A program made the translations under genes and the position numbers. Shown here one piece after another: positions 1 to 8,762 of a DNA stretch of 64,000 nucleotides (position 1 is the first letter of the stretch; each line of letters starts with the position of its first letter). This stretch comes from MPNP01 sp965215545 (lineage in GTDB: Bacteria; Pseudomonadota; Alphaproteobacteria; Rhodobacterales; Rhodobacteraceae): positions 1,922,001-1,986,000 of the forward strand of contig OZ244066.1 in NCBI GenBank assembly GCA_965215545.1. Direction: 5' to 3'. Below the pieces are notes generated by a model. That model searched no databases and had not been told where the DNA came from. It saw only the letters and a list, made by a program, of their open reading frames with translations.

Positions 1-217
1 TGAGGGGCATGGTGGATCGCCCCTTGCGGGCAGGAATCAGGTGCTGGCGGACCTGAACGGGTTTGGCGCGGGAGCGGGCAGGGCGGCGGGCCGGACACAA
101 GGGGTACCCTCCTTGGCCGGATTGTGCCGGGACTGCCTCCGGGGGTCATGGTGGGACTTCGTGTGTTCAGATGCAGGCAATTCCGCCCACCGGGCACCGG
201 TGTGGCGAATTCCGGTC

Positions 218-1234
218 TCACATCGTTCTGGTGACCTTGTTCAGACCGACCGGTGCATCGGGGTTGAAGCCGAGATCGCAGGCCAGCCTCTCGAGGAATC
301 TGTAGAATGCCACGACCTGAAGCAGCGGCAACAGAAGATCGTGCGTTGCGGCGGGCACCGGCAATGTGGCCTGCCGGTCAGGCTGATCGGCCAGCAGGAT
401 CGTAACGCCCTTGTCCTGCAACTGTGTCATCACATCGTTGATGGAACGTCCGGCCTTGCCGCCGGCACCGAAGATCAGCGCAGCCAGCTGACTGTCGGCA
501 ATGGCAATCGGTCCATGCTGGACCTCGGCAGCCGAATAGGCTTCCGCATGCATCCGGCAGGTTTCCTTGAACTTGAGCGCCGCCTCGCCAGCGATGGCAA
601 GACCCGGACCCCTGCCAATGCAATACAGCGAACGGGATCTGGCCAGCGGCAGTGCCGCCAGGTTCCAGTTGGCGGCCAGGGCCGCACGAGCCAGATCCGG
701 CAGGGTGGCGAAGGCTTGTTGAAGATCTGTATCATCATTGAATCCCGCATAGATCGCGAGGGATGCAAAGAGCATGGCAACGAAGCTCTTGGTGGCCGCA
801 ACGGCACGTTCCGGCCCGGCATGGAGTGGCAGGACCACTTCGGCCCCGGTCCCGACCGGACTCTCCACGACATTCAGGATCGCTGCGGTCCGGGCACCGC
901 CCTTGATTGCCGCCCTCTGGAACGCCGCCAGATCGGGACTGCCGCCGGATTGCGAGAAGGTCAGGCAGGCAAAATCCCGGACCTGCAATGGCGTCCCGTA
1001 GACCGAGGCCACCGATGGCCCGACCGAGGCCACCGGCAGCCCGGCCTGCGTTTCCATGAGGGATTTGAAGAAGGCCGCAGCATGGTCCGACGTCCCCCGT
1101 GCACAGGTGATGACCCCGGCTGGACCGTGCCGTCTCAATTCGTGCCCGAATGCCCGGTAGACATCGGCATGGTTGATCTGTTGTGCGAGCATGTCAGGAA
1201 TTTCGGCGATCTCCCTCGCCATGGCCGTGGTCAT
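218..1234 (-). CDS. SIS-domain sugar-phosphate isomerase/deaminase, NagB-II/AgaS-like
   Basis: Cytoplasmic SIS-fold enzyme resembling the isomerase half of GlmS, closest in character to the NagB-II branch that turns glucosamine-6-phosphate into fructose-6-phosphate plus ammonia. At 338 residues it has two SIS domains and no glutaminase domain, so it is not a GlmS synthase. Visible features are the CARGTSD loop near residue 44, an EAALKFKE helix in the second half, HAEAYSAAEVQHGP near residue 228 and the terminal LNKVTRTM. Its ATG overlaps the stop of the ATPase gene (ATGA), so it is translationally coupled and is the last gene of the operon. The company of a sugar importer and a ROK regulator supports an amino-sugar role (inference). 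A deglycase or AgaS-type activity remains possible. Confidence 0.82.
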   Translation of the reverse strand: MTTAMAREIAEIPDMLAQQINHADVYRAFGHELRRHGPAGVITCARGTSDHAAAFFKSLMETQAGLPVASVGPSVASVYGTPLQVRDFACLTFSQSGGSPDLAAFQRAAIKGGARTAAILNVVESPVGTGAEVVLPLHAGPERAVAATKSFVAMLFASLAIYAGFNDDTDLQQAFATLPDLARAALAANWNLAALPLARSRSLYCIGRGPGLAIAGEAALKFKETCRMHAEAYSAAEVQHGPIAIADSQLAALIFGAGGKAGRSINDVMTQLQDKGVTILLADQPDRQATLPVPAATHDLLLPLLQVVAFYRFLERLACDLGFNPDAPVGLNKVTRTM

Positions 1235-1971
1235 GTGTGAACTCCCGTGATCATGGAGACGATGTCATTCTTGTGCGTGTCTGCCGTCCGGCGCACACCG
1301 ATCTGCCGGCCACGTCGCAGGACGCAGATGCGATCCGCCAGTCGCAGCACCTGATCAAGGCTGTGACTGATCATCAGAATGGCAAGATTGCGTTGCCTGA
1401 GTGAAGCGATCAGGTCCTCGACCCTTGCCGTTTCTGCTACACCGAGTGCAGCCGTCGGCTCATCCAGCAGGATCAGGTTGCTTGCCCAGTGGGTGGCGCG
1501 GGCGATCGCGATCCCCTGGCGCTGGCCACCGCTGAGATCCCTGACGATCGAATTGGCCGACGGGATCCGGATATCGAGCTGATCCACGAGTGACTGGGTC
1601 TCCCGGCGCATGCGGGCCTTGTCCAGAACACCGAAAGGCGTCCTTGTCAACTCACGGCCCAGAAACATGTTCATGTAGACAGGCTGTTCATCGGCAAGTG
1701 CGAGATCCTGATGGACAACCTCGATTCCGCGCTGCCGCGCGGAACTGGCATCGGTCAAGCGCAAAACCTCGCCATCAAGTCTGATGATGCCGGCGGTCGG
1801 GCGATGGATGCCGGCGATGATCTTGACCAGGGTTGATTTGCCGGCCCCGTTGTCACCGACGAGAGCAACGATCTCGCCGGGAAACAGGTCCAGGGAGACG
1901 TCCTGTATGGCGATGATACCGCCGAACACCTTGTGGATATGGCAGAGGGACAGGAGGGGTGTGGCCGTCAT
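1231..1971 (-). CDS. Sugar ABC transporter ATP-binding protein (single nucleotide-binding domain)
   Basis: ATPase of a ribose/fructose-type (CUT2) importer. It has Walker A GDNGAGKST at residues 39-47, the Q-loop region HQDLA, the signature LSGGQRQG near residue 147 and Walker B LILLDEPTAAL. At 246 residues it holds only one nucleotide-binding domain. RbsA-type ATPases have two in tandem (about 500 residues), so this is the FrcA-like short form, which would act as a homodimer. The start overlaps the preceding gene's stop by ATGA and its stop overlaps the SIS gene start the same way. It presumably energises the permease encoded at 3195-4148; the PLP-enzyme gene lies between them, an unusual order for a transporter operon. 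Confidence 0.9.
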   Translation of the reverse strand: MTATPLLSLCHIHKVFGGIIAIQDVSLDLFPGEIVALVGDNGAGKSTLVKIIAGIHRPTAGIIRLDGEVLRLTDASSARQRGIEVVHQDLALADEQPVYMNMFLGRELTRTPFGVLDKARMRRETQSLVDQLDIRIPSANSIVRDLSGGQRQGIAIARATHWASNLILLDEPTAALGVAETARVEDLIASLRQRNLAILMISHSLDQVLRLADRICVLRRGRQIGVRRTADTHKNDIVSMITGVHT

Positions 1972-3179
1972 GGCGCTGGATCGCCTGGCCAGCTGACGAT
2001 GTCACCAAAACCATTTTCGATGGTCGTGACATGAGGATTGCCGGTCCTGACACCCCTGATGCCGGTCACCAGGGCGCGGGTCACGAAGGCCTGGCCCCGA
2101 AAGCCGAAGATGACGGTCTGTCCGGCCACGGCACTGCCGGCCCCCTCGATGTCAATCATGGCATAGTAATCGATTGCCGAGGCAGCTGGAATGTCCACAT
2201 CAAGCAGATCGGCTCCGGCAATCGAGGGCGTGGACGCGACAAGGGCGCGGACCTGGTATTTCGGGAAGACCGGATCAATGTAGAGGCCGCCGCCGTAGCA
2301 GTAGGCCTTGCCGCCATGATGGTGGGAGATTTCGGTGAGGTAAAGGACCGCCGGATCTTCAGGCAGATCCTCGATGGCATGCAGTGGGGTCGTGCCATGC
2401 AGCCCATTGCCCGGCTCGACCTGGGTGGCACCGGCATCGGCAAGGGCAGGCAGGACGATCGCGGATGTGGTCCCGGGTGCGTTGATGTCAATCGTTGATC
2501 GTCCGGTCGCCACCAGACTCTCGGCCGCGCGGTTCAGTGTGGCAAGGTTGGGCGTGGGGATGACCTTGCGATGGTCCGGATCGAAGAGGAGGGCTGGAAA
2601 TGTCGTGATGCCGGCAAAACGACTGCCCGCAAGGGCATCAATCCTGTCGGCGACGGCGACGATATCGACAGCGGCGAAACCGCCCTCATGGCCATGATAG
2701 AATGTGTCTCCGGTGGCCTGAATTCTTGCCAGCAGAGCCTGTTGCCGTCCGCAACGGGCCGCGGCATCCGCTGCCTGCCGGGCCTTGTCATCCGAAAAGA
2801 CGGTCCAGAAGTCCGGTTGCAGGACACGGGCCGCGAAAGCGGCTTCATGGACGGGAATCTGCACGAGATGACCAAGATGTCCGATTTTCAGGCCGGCCCG
2901 GTCGCAGGCGATCGCACAGGCCATGTCGACGGCAACCGCGCGGTCGATGCCGCCGTTCATCACGGCCTTGCAGAACCCTGAATGTCGTCCGACCTGCTTG
3001 GTCATCGCGAATGTCTTCAGGTTGTGCCTGCTGGCCTCGGCCTTGAAGATCCCGGCATTCCTCTCGACCGCATCGAGATCGATCACATAGGAATTGGCCG
3101 GGATCCTGCCATCCTGGTGCAGGGCCATTGCCGCTTCGACGAAGTCCGGATTGCGTCTGATCAGCAGATCAAGAAACAT
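1968..3179 (-). CDS. YhfX-like PLP-dependent amino acid racemase/aldolase-fold protein
   Basis: A 403-residue protein of the alanine-racemase N-terminal fold (type III PLP). Residues 20-60 contain NSYVIDLDAVERNAGIF followed by KTFAMTKQVGRHSGF, where the Lys of MTK is the expected PLP lysine. The C-terminal half has ISHHHGGKAYCYGGG, which could hold a metal site as in D-threonine aldolase relatives. Length and overall pattern match E. coli YhfX, a family of unproven reaction usually found with transport or catabolic genes. It lies between the permease and ATPase genes, with a 15-nt gap upstream and an ATGA overlap downstream. A D-amino acid or amino-acid-sugar conjugate substrate is an inference from context. 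The fold is fairly certain, the substrate unknown. Confidence 0.75.
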   Translation of the reverse strand: MFLDLLIRRNPDFVEAAMALHQDGRIPANSYVIDLDAVERNAGIFKAEASRHNLKTFAMTKQVGRHSGFCKAVMNGGIDRAVAVDMACAIACDRAGLKIGHLGHLVQIPVHEAAFAARVLQPDFWTVFSDDKARQAADAAARCGRQQALLARIQATGDTFYHGHEGGFAAVDIVAVADRIDALAGSRFAGITTFPALLFDPDHRKVIPTPNLATLNRAAESLVATGRSTIDINAPGTTSAIVLPALADAGATQVEPGNGLHGTTPLHAIEDLPEDPAVLYLTEISHHHGGKAYCYGGGLYIDPVFPKYQVRALVASTPSIAGADLLDVDIPAASAIDYYAMIDIEGAGSAVAGQTVIFGFRGQAFVTRALVTGIRGVRTGNPHVTTIENGFGDIVSWPGDPAP

Positions 3180-3194
3180 ATGGCCTCCATGAAT

Positions 3195-4148
3195 TCAGTG
3201 CCGGGTGTCACGAAGCGAGATTGCAACCGCGACCAGGATGATCAGCCCCCTGACAATCATCTGGTCCGACACGGCCAGCCCCATCAGGATGAGCCCGTTG
3301 TTGAGCATCCCCATCATGAGCGAACCCAGCAGGGCGCCAATGATGGATCCCTTGCCGCCATTCAGTGCCGTGCCCCCCACGATCACCGCCGCGATGACGG
3401 TCAACAGGTCGCTTTCACCCAGAGTGTATTTTGCCGCCTGCAGACGCCCGGCATACAGCAACCCCGCCAGACCCGCAGTCGCGCCGCAGAGAGTCAGGAC
3501 CATGAGCCGGATCCTCTGGACCTTGATCCCGGCGGCCAGAGCTGCGCGGGCGTTGTCACCGACCGCCAGCACATGGGCACCAAAACGGGTGTTGCGGTAG
3601 ATCACATGCCCGATGAGCACGGCGATCACTGTCCAGATTACCAGCGAGGGCACCGAAAGCAGTTTACCGGATCCAAAGAACCCGGTGAAACGGTCATTGA
3701 GTACCGGGACCGAGCGCAGGTCCGTCATCGATCGGGCAATGCCGGCAAAGAGACCAAGGGTTGCGAGTGTCACCAGGAAGGAGGGCAGGCGCAGCCAGGC
3801 CACAAGGACGCCGTTGACGGCACCGATGGCAATCCCGGCCCCCATGCCCGCCAGAATGCCGAGGATCATCGGACCGTTCTGCATGGCAACAGCGGCAGCC
3901 AGAGCCGAGACGGCAACGGCTGAACCGAAACTCAGGTCGATCTCGCCTGCCGAGAGGACAAAGACCAGACCAATGGCCATGATCGTGGCGGGGGCTGTCT
4001 GCAGGACAATGTTGGTCAGGTTCCGGGTTGACAGGAACCCGTCATCATGCAGCACGATCGCGAAGAAGAGAAAGATTCCGAGAAATCCAACATAGATGAT
4101 GCTTCTCTGAAGATCCCATTGGCCGATCTTTCGCAGCAACGCCTGCAT
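3195..4148 (-). CDS. Sugar ABC transporter permease (RbsC-like)
   Basis: Integral inner-membrane subunit of the CUT2 sugar importer, 317 residues, with about eight to ten hydrophobic segments from IIYVGFLGIFLFFAIVL to the C-terminal LIILVAVAISL. The family pattern GEIDLSFGS near residue 69 and the GGTALNGGKGSIIGA loop near residue 255 are present. The frame stays open upstream of 4148, but the ATG at 4148 is preferred. It has a GGAG about 13 nt upstream and gives a normal permease N-terminus. The longer version adds a charged, non-hydrophobic stretch that includes the intercistronic hairpin. It follows the binding-protein gene after a 132-nt gap and precedes the YhfX-like gene. Confidence 0.9.
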   Translation of the reverse strand: MQALLRKIGQWDLQRSIIYVGFLGIFLFFAIVLHDDGFLSTRNLTNIVLQTAPATIMAIGLVFVLSAGEIDLSFGSAVAVSALAAAVAMQNGPMILGILAGMGAGIAIGAVNGVLVAWLRLPSFLVTLATLGLFAGIARSMTDLRSVPVLNDRFTGFFGSGKLLSVPSLVIWTVIAVLIGHVIYRNTRFGAHVLAVGDNARAALAAGIKVQRIRLMVLTLCGATAGLAGLLYAGRLQAAKYTLGESDLLTVIAAVIVGGTALNGGKGSIIGALLGSLMMGMLNNGLILMGLAVSDQMIVRGLIILVAVAISLRDTRH

Positions 4149-4240
4149 CACCCGATGATCTCCCTCTGGATCCGGATCCGGACGACAGCAGGATGCCTGC
4201 GTCGCAATCCAGTCCTGTGACTGCCCCAAGGCCCGGCCTT

Positions 4241-4272
4241 GCGGAACGGCCGCAATGCAGCGGCCGTTCCGC
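4241..4272 (-). promoter_or_regulatory. Intercistronic stem-loop after the binding-protein gene
   Basis: A perfect 13-bp inverted repeat (arms 4241-4253 and 4260-4272, 6-nt loop) lies 8 nt past the stop of the binding-protein gene and about 93 nt before the permease start. There is no T-run after it, so it is not a classic terminator. Such hairpins between binding-protein and permease genes are known to protect the upstream message from 3' decay or to reduce read-through, giving excess binding protein. Confidence 0.75.
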
Positions 4273-4280
4273 ATCAAGAC

Positions 4281-5348
4281 TCAGTTGGCCTCGATCACAC
4301 TGCGTGGCGGATCAATGTTGAGTGACTGCCGCCAGGCCTCGACGACATTGTCCGCCGTCACCGTGATCGCGGGTGCAATCACGAATGGTGGAACCTCTTC
4401 CCCCAGCAGATCCAGGACCGCACTTGCCGCCATCGCGCGTCCCAGCTCGTAAGCCTCGTCGGCGACGATGGCCACGACATTGCCACCCCGGACCATGTCG
4501 AGGGCAATCGGTTCGGAAAGATCCAGCGTGACGATCTTCGTCGTGGTATTGTCGTTGGCACGCAGGACCGCCAGGACACCTTCAGCCGGCCCGGCCCAGG
4601 TGACATAAATTCCGCCAAGATCGGGGTTCTGTATCATCATGGCATTGGCGATCTCCTCGGCACGTGCGGGATCGCTGATCCCCTGCTCGGCCACGATCGA
4701 GATGTCGGGATGGTCATTTTCGATTGTGGTCTTGAAGGCATTGTCGCGCTGGTTGGTCACATAGTAGTTGGCATCGTGATAGATCCAGCCCACCGTCCCC
4801 TCGCCGCCCATCGCTGCGGCCAGGGCATCGGCGGCCTGCTTGCCCATCTGGAACAGATCGTCGGTCACGATCGCGGCATAATCGTCAGGGTGCTCATATC
4901 CCTGGGGCAGGTTCGAGAGAAAGGTCAGTGCAACTCCAGCGGTCTTCGCCTCTTCGAATGCTGCTGCCGAGGTTACCGGGTCGAGTGGCAGCGAAAGGAT
5001 GATATCCGGTTCCCGGGCAAGGGCTGTCTCAATGTCGCTGCGCTGCTTGGCGGCATCGAATCCGGCGCTGGTGATGGCAACGACCTCGATGCCGAGGCGG
5101 TCGAATTCATCACTGGCCCCCGCGGTGACCGCACTCACGAAATCCGATTGATCATGCCACAGCAGGGCGGCGGCGTAGCCCGATGCCCGCACGGCGGCAA
5201 CCTGATCGTCACCCACCACAACCTGTGATGAGGGCGTGGCGCTTTCACCGCCAGGGCCGATGGTCTGCGCGAGACCCGCTGTTGCAAGCAGGCCTGCCAG
5301 CGCTGCGGCTGCAAATGAATATGCCAGTGCAATGATTGGTTTGGTCAT
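4281..5348 (-). CDS. Periplasmic sugar-binding protein of ABC importer (RbsB-like)
   Basis: Substrate-binding protein of type I fold, 355 residues. A Sec signal peptide covers residues 1-27 (hydrophobic core AAAALAGLLATAGLAQ, cleavage after LAQ). The mature part shows the two-lobe pattern: TALAREPDIILSLPLDP in the first lobe and GGIYVTWAGPAEGVLAVLRA in the second. The ligand cannot be told from sequence. The neighbouring SIS enzyme suggests an amino sugar or a sugar-amino acid conjugate. It is separated from the upstream M20 gene by 10 nt and followed by a strong hairpin, consistent with it being the most abundant product of the operon. Confidence 0.88.
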   Translation of the reverse strand: MTKPIIALAYSFAAAALAGLLATAGLAQTIGPGGESATPSSQVVVGDDQVAAVRASGYAAALLWHDQSDFVSAVTAGASDEFDRLGIEVVAITSAGFDAAKQRSDIETALAREPDIILSLPLDPVTSAAAFEEAKTAGVALTFLSNLPQGYEHPDDYAAIVTDDLFQMGKQAADALAAAMGGEGTVGWIYHDANYYVTNQRDNAFKTTIENDHPDISIVAEQGISDPARAEEIANAMMIQNPDLGGIYVTWAGPAEGVLAVLRANDNTTTKIVTLDLSEPIALDMVRGGNVVAIVADEAYELGRAMAASAVLDLLGEEVPPFVIAPAITVTADNVVEAWRQSLNIDPPRSVIEAN

Positions 5349-5358
5349 GCTGTTCTCC

Positions 5359-6630
5359 TCAGTTCAATGTTCCGGCATCAGCCCGGATGCCGCAATACTG
5401 TGCGACAAACAGGGCAAATGCCCGCACGGCGGCGAGGTATTCCTCAACCTCGATCCGTTCCTCATGGGTATGCGCCACGGCGATGTCTCCCGGAGCGAAA
5501 TAGACAGCCGGGCAGCCGATCCGCTCGGTCAGGAATGGCAGTTCCGACCAGTATGGAGCGCCGCCAACGCACCCCGCCCCCGGGCAGACGGACTTCACGC
5601 ATTCCTGCAATCTCAGCACCGGCTCGGTGTCCGGCGGTATTTCTACGGGAGTCCCGCCTTGCGGATGGTCACGGCTTGCCGGGTAGTCGATGGCAAGTGC
5701 AATGCCGTCATCAAGATTCGCCGCCGCAAGCGCATCCTCAAATTCGGTCACGGCATCATCGATTGTCTCGCCCGGACGCAACGTGCCGATGACCGAGAGT
5801 CTGCACTGCCCGGGTACGGCGATGAATCGATCAATCGTGTCAAGCGATGTGACAAGAATGGATGAAGGACCAACCAGATCGTGGACTGGCCTTGCATCAA
5901 GCACCCCTGCATGGATCCAGATCCTTGACAGGACCTCATGGGCTGCCTTGAGTGCATCGCAGCCCAGTTCGGGTGTCCCGAAGTACGCTGTCTTCCCGGT
6001 CAGGGTGATGTCAGCGATGAAAAAACCGATCTGGGCCGTATAGACATCGAGATTTGTCGGCTCGACATAGATGGCGAAATCCGGTCTCGGGATCTCATCA
6101 GCCATGATGCGACTGACAAGATCCTTCATGCCGGCACTGAGACCGGTTCCCGCCTCGCCGCTCTCCTCGTCGCCAACGAAGGCCAGGGTCAGGCCGCCGC
6201 CAGGGTCCAGCCCAACCTGCTGCAGGAGTTCCAGGGCGGCGATCGCGGCACAGATCCCGCCCTTGAGGTCACAGGCCCCGCGCCCCCAGAGACTGCCATC
6301 CCGGACGATGCCCCCGAAGGGATCCCGGCGGGGATCGTCCTGCCAATACGCTTCCCATCCACGAACATGCACCGTGTCCGTATGGCCGGTGATCATGAGG
6401 TTGGGGCCGCCATCACCCTGCCTGATGCCCCAGATGTTGCTACGGCCCGCAAGGAATTCGCTCTCTTGCGTTGCGAAGCCAAGGGCTGATAGACGGGTTG
6501 CAAGGAACTGTGCAAAGGGTGTTTCGTTGCCCGTGACGCTCTGGATTGCCAGGGCATCCCGGAGCAATCCGATATCGCCATGCCTGTCCTGGGCCTGCGC
6601 AAGCCTGTGTCCCAGTTTGGCAAGGTTCAT
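5359..6630 (-). CDS. M20 family metallo-amidohydrolase (ArgE/DapE-like)
   Basis: Cytoplasmic zinc amidohydrolase of 423 residues. M20 metal-site motifs are visible: GHTDTVHV, GRGACDLKGG with the bridging Asp, the catalytic/metal pair in GDEESGEAGTG, YVEPTN, and HTHEERIEV near the C-terminus. The family removes acyl or amino acid groups (acetylornithine, succinyl-diaminopimelate, carnosine-like substrates); which one applies here is unknown. The start is placed at the ATG at 6630, which overlaps the stop of the ROK gene by ATGA. The longer open frame runs inside the ROK gene and has no family similarity. Lying first after the regulator, it could release an amino acid or acyl group from an imported conjugate, whose amino part the YhfX-like enzyme might then handle (inference). 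Confidence 0.85.
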   Translation of the reverse strand: MNLAKLGHRLAQAQDRHGDIGLLRDALAIQSVTGNETPFAQFLATRLSALGFATQESEFLAGRSNIWGIRQGDGGPNLMITGHTDTVHVRGWEAYWQDDPRRDPFGGIVRDGSLWGRGACDLKGGICAAIAALELLQQVGLDPGGGLTLAFVGDEESGEAGTGLSAGMKDLVSRIMADEIPRPDFAIYVEPTNLDVYTAQIGFFIADITLTGKTAYFGTPELGCDALKAAHEVLSRIWIHAGVLDARPVHDLVGPSSILVTSLDTIDRFIAVPGQCRLSVIGTLRPGETIDDAVTEFEDALAAANLDDGIALAIDYPASRDHPQGGTPVEIPPDTEPVLRLQECVKSVCPGAGCVGGAPYWSELPFLTERIGCPAVYFAPGDIAVAHTHEERIEVEEYLAAVRAFALFVAQYCGIRADAGTLN

Positions 6631-7841
6631 GCGGTGCCCACCTTGAACGTCTCGACATCCGGCGGGGGGAATCTGATGTCTACCCCTTTCTGTCCCTCGG
6701 CAAAGAGCGAGATGTGGAGATGTGAAATCGCAATATACACGCCGCCGGCAAGGGCGGCGTGATTGCCAAGCTGGGTTTTTTCGATCCCGATCTTGCGTGG
6801 ACAGCACCGAGACAGGTGATGTTCGATGCGGGACCGCAGCATGTCCCGGGCACCGATTGAACCGCCAATGACGATTTTCGAGGGATCGATGACTGCAACG
6901 ATGGCCGCCACCGCCCGGGCAATCTGCCGGGCGACCGCGTCGAGGGCATGAATTGCATGCGCATCCCCGCCCTTGGCCGCGGCAAAGACCTTGATCACAT
7001 CAGCCCTCCTGCCCGAGAGAGACTCATGGAGACTCATGATGGCCTCCGTTGCGGCAACGCGTTCAAGCGCACCGGTGCTGAGACTTTCGGCCTCGAATGG
7101 ATCGGCTCCGAAGGGGAGAAAGCCGATTTCACCCGCCCCTCCGAATCGGCCGCGCACCAGATGGCCGTCAACAACGATGCCCGCCCCGATGCCGGTTCCG
7201 ACAGCGATGAAGACAAGGTCGTGATCGCCGCCCCTGCCACCCATCCAGTACTCCCCGAGTGCCGCGAGATTCACATCATTCTCGACCAGGACCTCGATGC
7301 CGAGGAGCGCCCTGAGCGCCCCGGCGACATCAATCCGATCGATACCGGTGATGTTCGGCGCCATCATGATCCGACCGGATTCGGGATCAGGCACACCCGG
7401 AACCCCGACGACCGCCATGTGAAGGGCACCGATCGGGTCCGACATGCCCTGTGCCGTATCCTGCAGCATGCGGGCAATCTGTTTGATGACCTGCATGCCG
7501 CCGGACCGATGGGTGGGCTCGACCCGCTCGGCCAGAACCCTGCCGGCAAGATCGCAGATGGCAGCACGCACCTTGGCGCCGCCAAGGTCGACAGTGGCAA
7601 CGGTGGCCGCGGCCGGGGAAATGTCATAGACAACCGCCCTGCGCCCGACATGACCGTCGGTCTGTCCGACGGTTCGCACCCACCCCCCGGCCTCAAGATT
7701 GGCAATGATGTCCGATACCGTCTGTTTCGACAGACCCGTGAGTCGTGCTGCCCGCGCCCTCGACACAGGCCCGAAATTGACAATCGCCTGAACGACTGCA
7801 CTCCGGGACAGGCATCGTGAGACGTTGACTGCGGCTGCCAC
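6627..7841 (-). CDS. ROK family transcriptional regulator (NagC/XylR-like)
   Basis: A 404-residue regulator. Residues 1-70 form a winged helix-turn-helix (VSRARAARLTGLSKQTVSDIIANLE) and the rest is a ROK sugar-kinase fold starting at VDLGGAKVRAA. The kinase core retains ENDVNLAALGEYW and GTGIGAGIVVDG. However, the zinc-binding CxCGxxGC cluster and the GH pair seen in most ROK repressors and kinases are absent: it reads GAGEIGFLPFGADPF. It is therefore probably a pure ligand-sensing regulator. It is the first gene of the minus-strand operon, and a perfect 25-bp palindrome begins 12 nt upstream of its start, which fits direct autorepression of the whole unit. Confidence 0.88.
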   Translation of the reverse strand: MAAAVNVSRCLSRSAVVQAIVNFGPVSRARAARLTGLSKQTVSDIIANLEAGGWVRTVGQTDGHVGRRAVVYDISPAAATVATVDLGGAKVRAAICDLAGRVLAERVEPTHRSGGMQVIKQIARMLQDTAQGMSDPIGALHMAVVGVPGVPDPESGRIMMAPNITGIDRIDVAGALRALLGIEVLVENDVNLAALGEYWMGGRGGDHDLVFIAVGTGIGAGIVVDGHLVRGRFGGAGEIGFLPFGADPFEAESLSTGALERVAATEAIMSLHESLSGRRADVIKVFAAAKGGDAHAIHALDAVARQIARAVAAIVAVIDPSKIVIGGSIGARDMLRSRIEHHLSRCCPRKIGIEKTQLGNHAALAGGVYIAISHLHISLFAEGQKGVDIRFPPPDVETFKVGTA

Positions 7842-7852
7842 TGCACCCCTTC

Positions 7853-7877
7853 AATTCGTTCGGTGACCGAACGAATT
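7853..7877. promoter_or_regulatory. 25-bp perfect palindromic operator upstream of the ROK gene
   Basis: Two 12-bp arms around a single central base (left arm AATTCGTTCGGT, right arm its exact complement). It lies 12 nt before the ROK start codon and is markedly more AT-rich than its surroundings. Its position at the head of the operon makes it the likely binding site of the ROK protein. ROK operators (NagC, Mlc) are dyads with TTCG-like and CGAA-like half sites, which this matches in style. Confidence 0.8.
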
Positions 7878-8390
7878 GGTAACAGCCCATGCCGGGCCTG
7901 TCAAGCCCGCCGTCGCATCCTGCCCCGCGATCCCATCTTCCGACCCTTCCACAAGGGCCCCACACGGGGCGATAGCCACGCCGGTCAAGGCGTGGCAGCG
8001 AGCGAGGCAGACCGGCGCCCCCGCGTGGCGACAGCCCTGGCTGCCGCCGATCCGTCGCAACGTGCGATCATCACACCATCTGGTCGCTGCACCAGCCATG
8101 GGCATGCTCCCGGCCTGCCCCATCGGTTCCGGGGTGATCATGAAGACCCGTCAGCCTGGCCACCCTGTCCAGGAACAGGGCCACACCACCGCTCGTGGCG
8201 GTGTCGGCAGCATTGAGTTTGATATTCAATGGAAGGGAGGTTTTGCGCGACATTGCATACACCCGGGCGCGTTGTTGTCGAGACTGTGACCTCGACACCA
8301 GGACGGGTGCCATCCCCCACCGACCCGCCGGGCCCCGTGTTGCCCAGGCCACAACCGCCATCCCCGATCGCCCCCTTGCCACTCACCCCC
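7878..8390. other. Intergenic region without a recognisable gene
   Basis: About 510 nt between the ROK operator and the promoter of the split gene. Open frames on both strands are short, Arg/Pro-rich and without plausible ribosome sites or family patterns. A small stem (CACCGC with GCGGTG) lies near 8187-8205. Confidence 0.5.
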
Positions 8391-8419
8391 TTGACCGCCC
8401 CCGCCCCGGCCGGTAATCT
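8391..8419 (+). promoter_or_regulatory. Sigma-70-like promoter for the split gene
   Basis: TTGACC (8391-8396) and TAATCT (8414-8419) are separated by exactly 17 bp, a near-consensus vegetative promoter in very GC-rich surroundings. It points at the ATG at 8458. The predicted start site, about 8426, leaves a leader of roughly 32 nt that carries a GGAG ribosome site at about 8441. Confidence 0.65.
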
Positions 8420-8457
8420 CGCCCCCATCACCATCCATCCCCGGAGAAAAAAATCCC

Positions 8458-8556
8458 ATGCCGGACACCAAGGCCGAGGCCGACCCCCAGTTGCCGACAG
8501 CTGCCATTGTCGGAAAATCAGCCTTCGGAGGGGGTGAAACTTCCGATTGTTGCTGA
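8458..8556 (+). CDS. N-terminal part of a gene apparently split by inversion
   Basis: A 32-residue frame (MPDTKAEADPQLPTAAIVGK, then 12 residues ending in DCC) that starts with ATG after a CCCGGAGAAAAAAATCCC leader of the same style as neighbouring genes. It lies downstream of a good promoter. The codons for residues 13-19 (PTAAIVG) lie in a 22-bp repeat, and the same codons occur in the same frame, on the other strand, at the head of a long frame ending at 8763. Joining residues 1-19 here to that body gives a continuous 114-residue protein. As read, the frame stops after 13 further residues. It may be the off form of an invertible gene, or the stump of a gene broken by a past inversion. Confidence 0.6.
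   Translation: MPDTKAEADPQLPTAAIVGKSAFGGGETSDCC
8492..8513 (+). repeat. Left copy of 22-bp inverted repeat (inversion junction)
   Basis: Identical over 22 bp to the reverse complement of 9052-9073. Each copy is itself an imperfect dyad (CCGACA arm, 8-nt centre, TGTCGG arm), the architecture of a serine-recombinase crossover site. It falls inside codons for LPTAAIVG of the split gene. Confidence 0.85.
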
Positions 8557-8762
8557 TGTGCAACACGCAATAGCCACGCTGGCAAGGGGGGTCAGGCGGA
8601 TCGGATCCTTGTCAGGACAGGCCCGGAGGGCCCTTGACCGCCTGCAACAGGACAGCATCGAAAGTTCACGTCGGGAACGGGGTGCGAGATGTCCGCTGAC
8701 CCTGTCCCCGTGTCGAGGATGGGACGTGTCGGGAATCCCGGTCTGAGGCGGCCACCGCTTCC

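Noticed and set aside
41..1240. A 399-codon plus-strand frame over the SIS gene
   Set aside because: Shadow of the minus-strand enzyme, which has clear family motifs and operon coupling.
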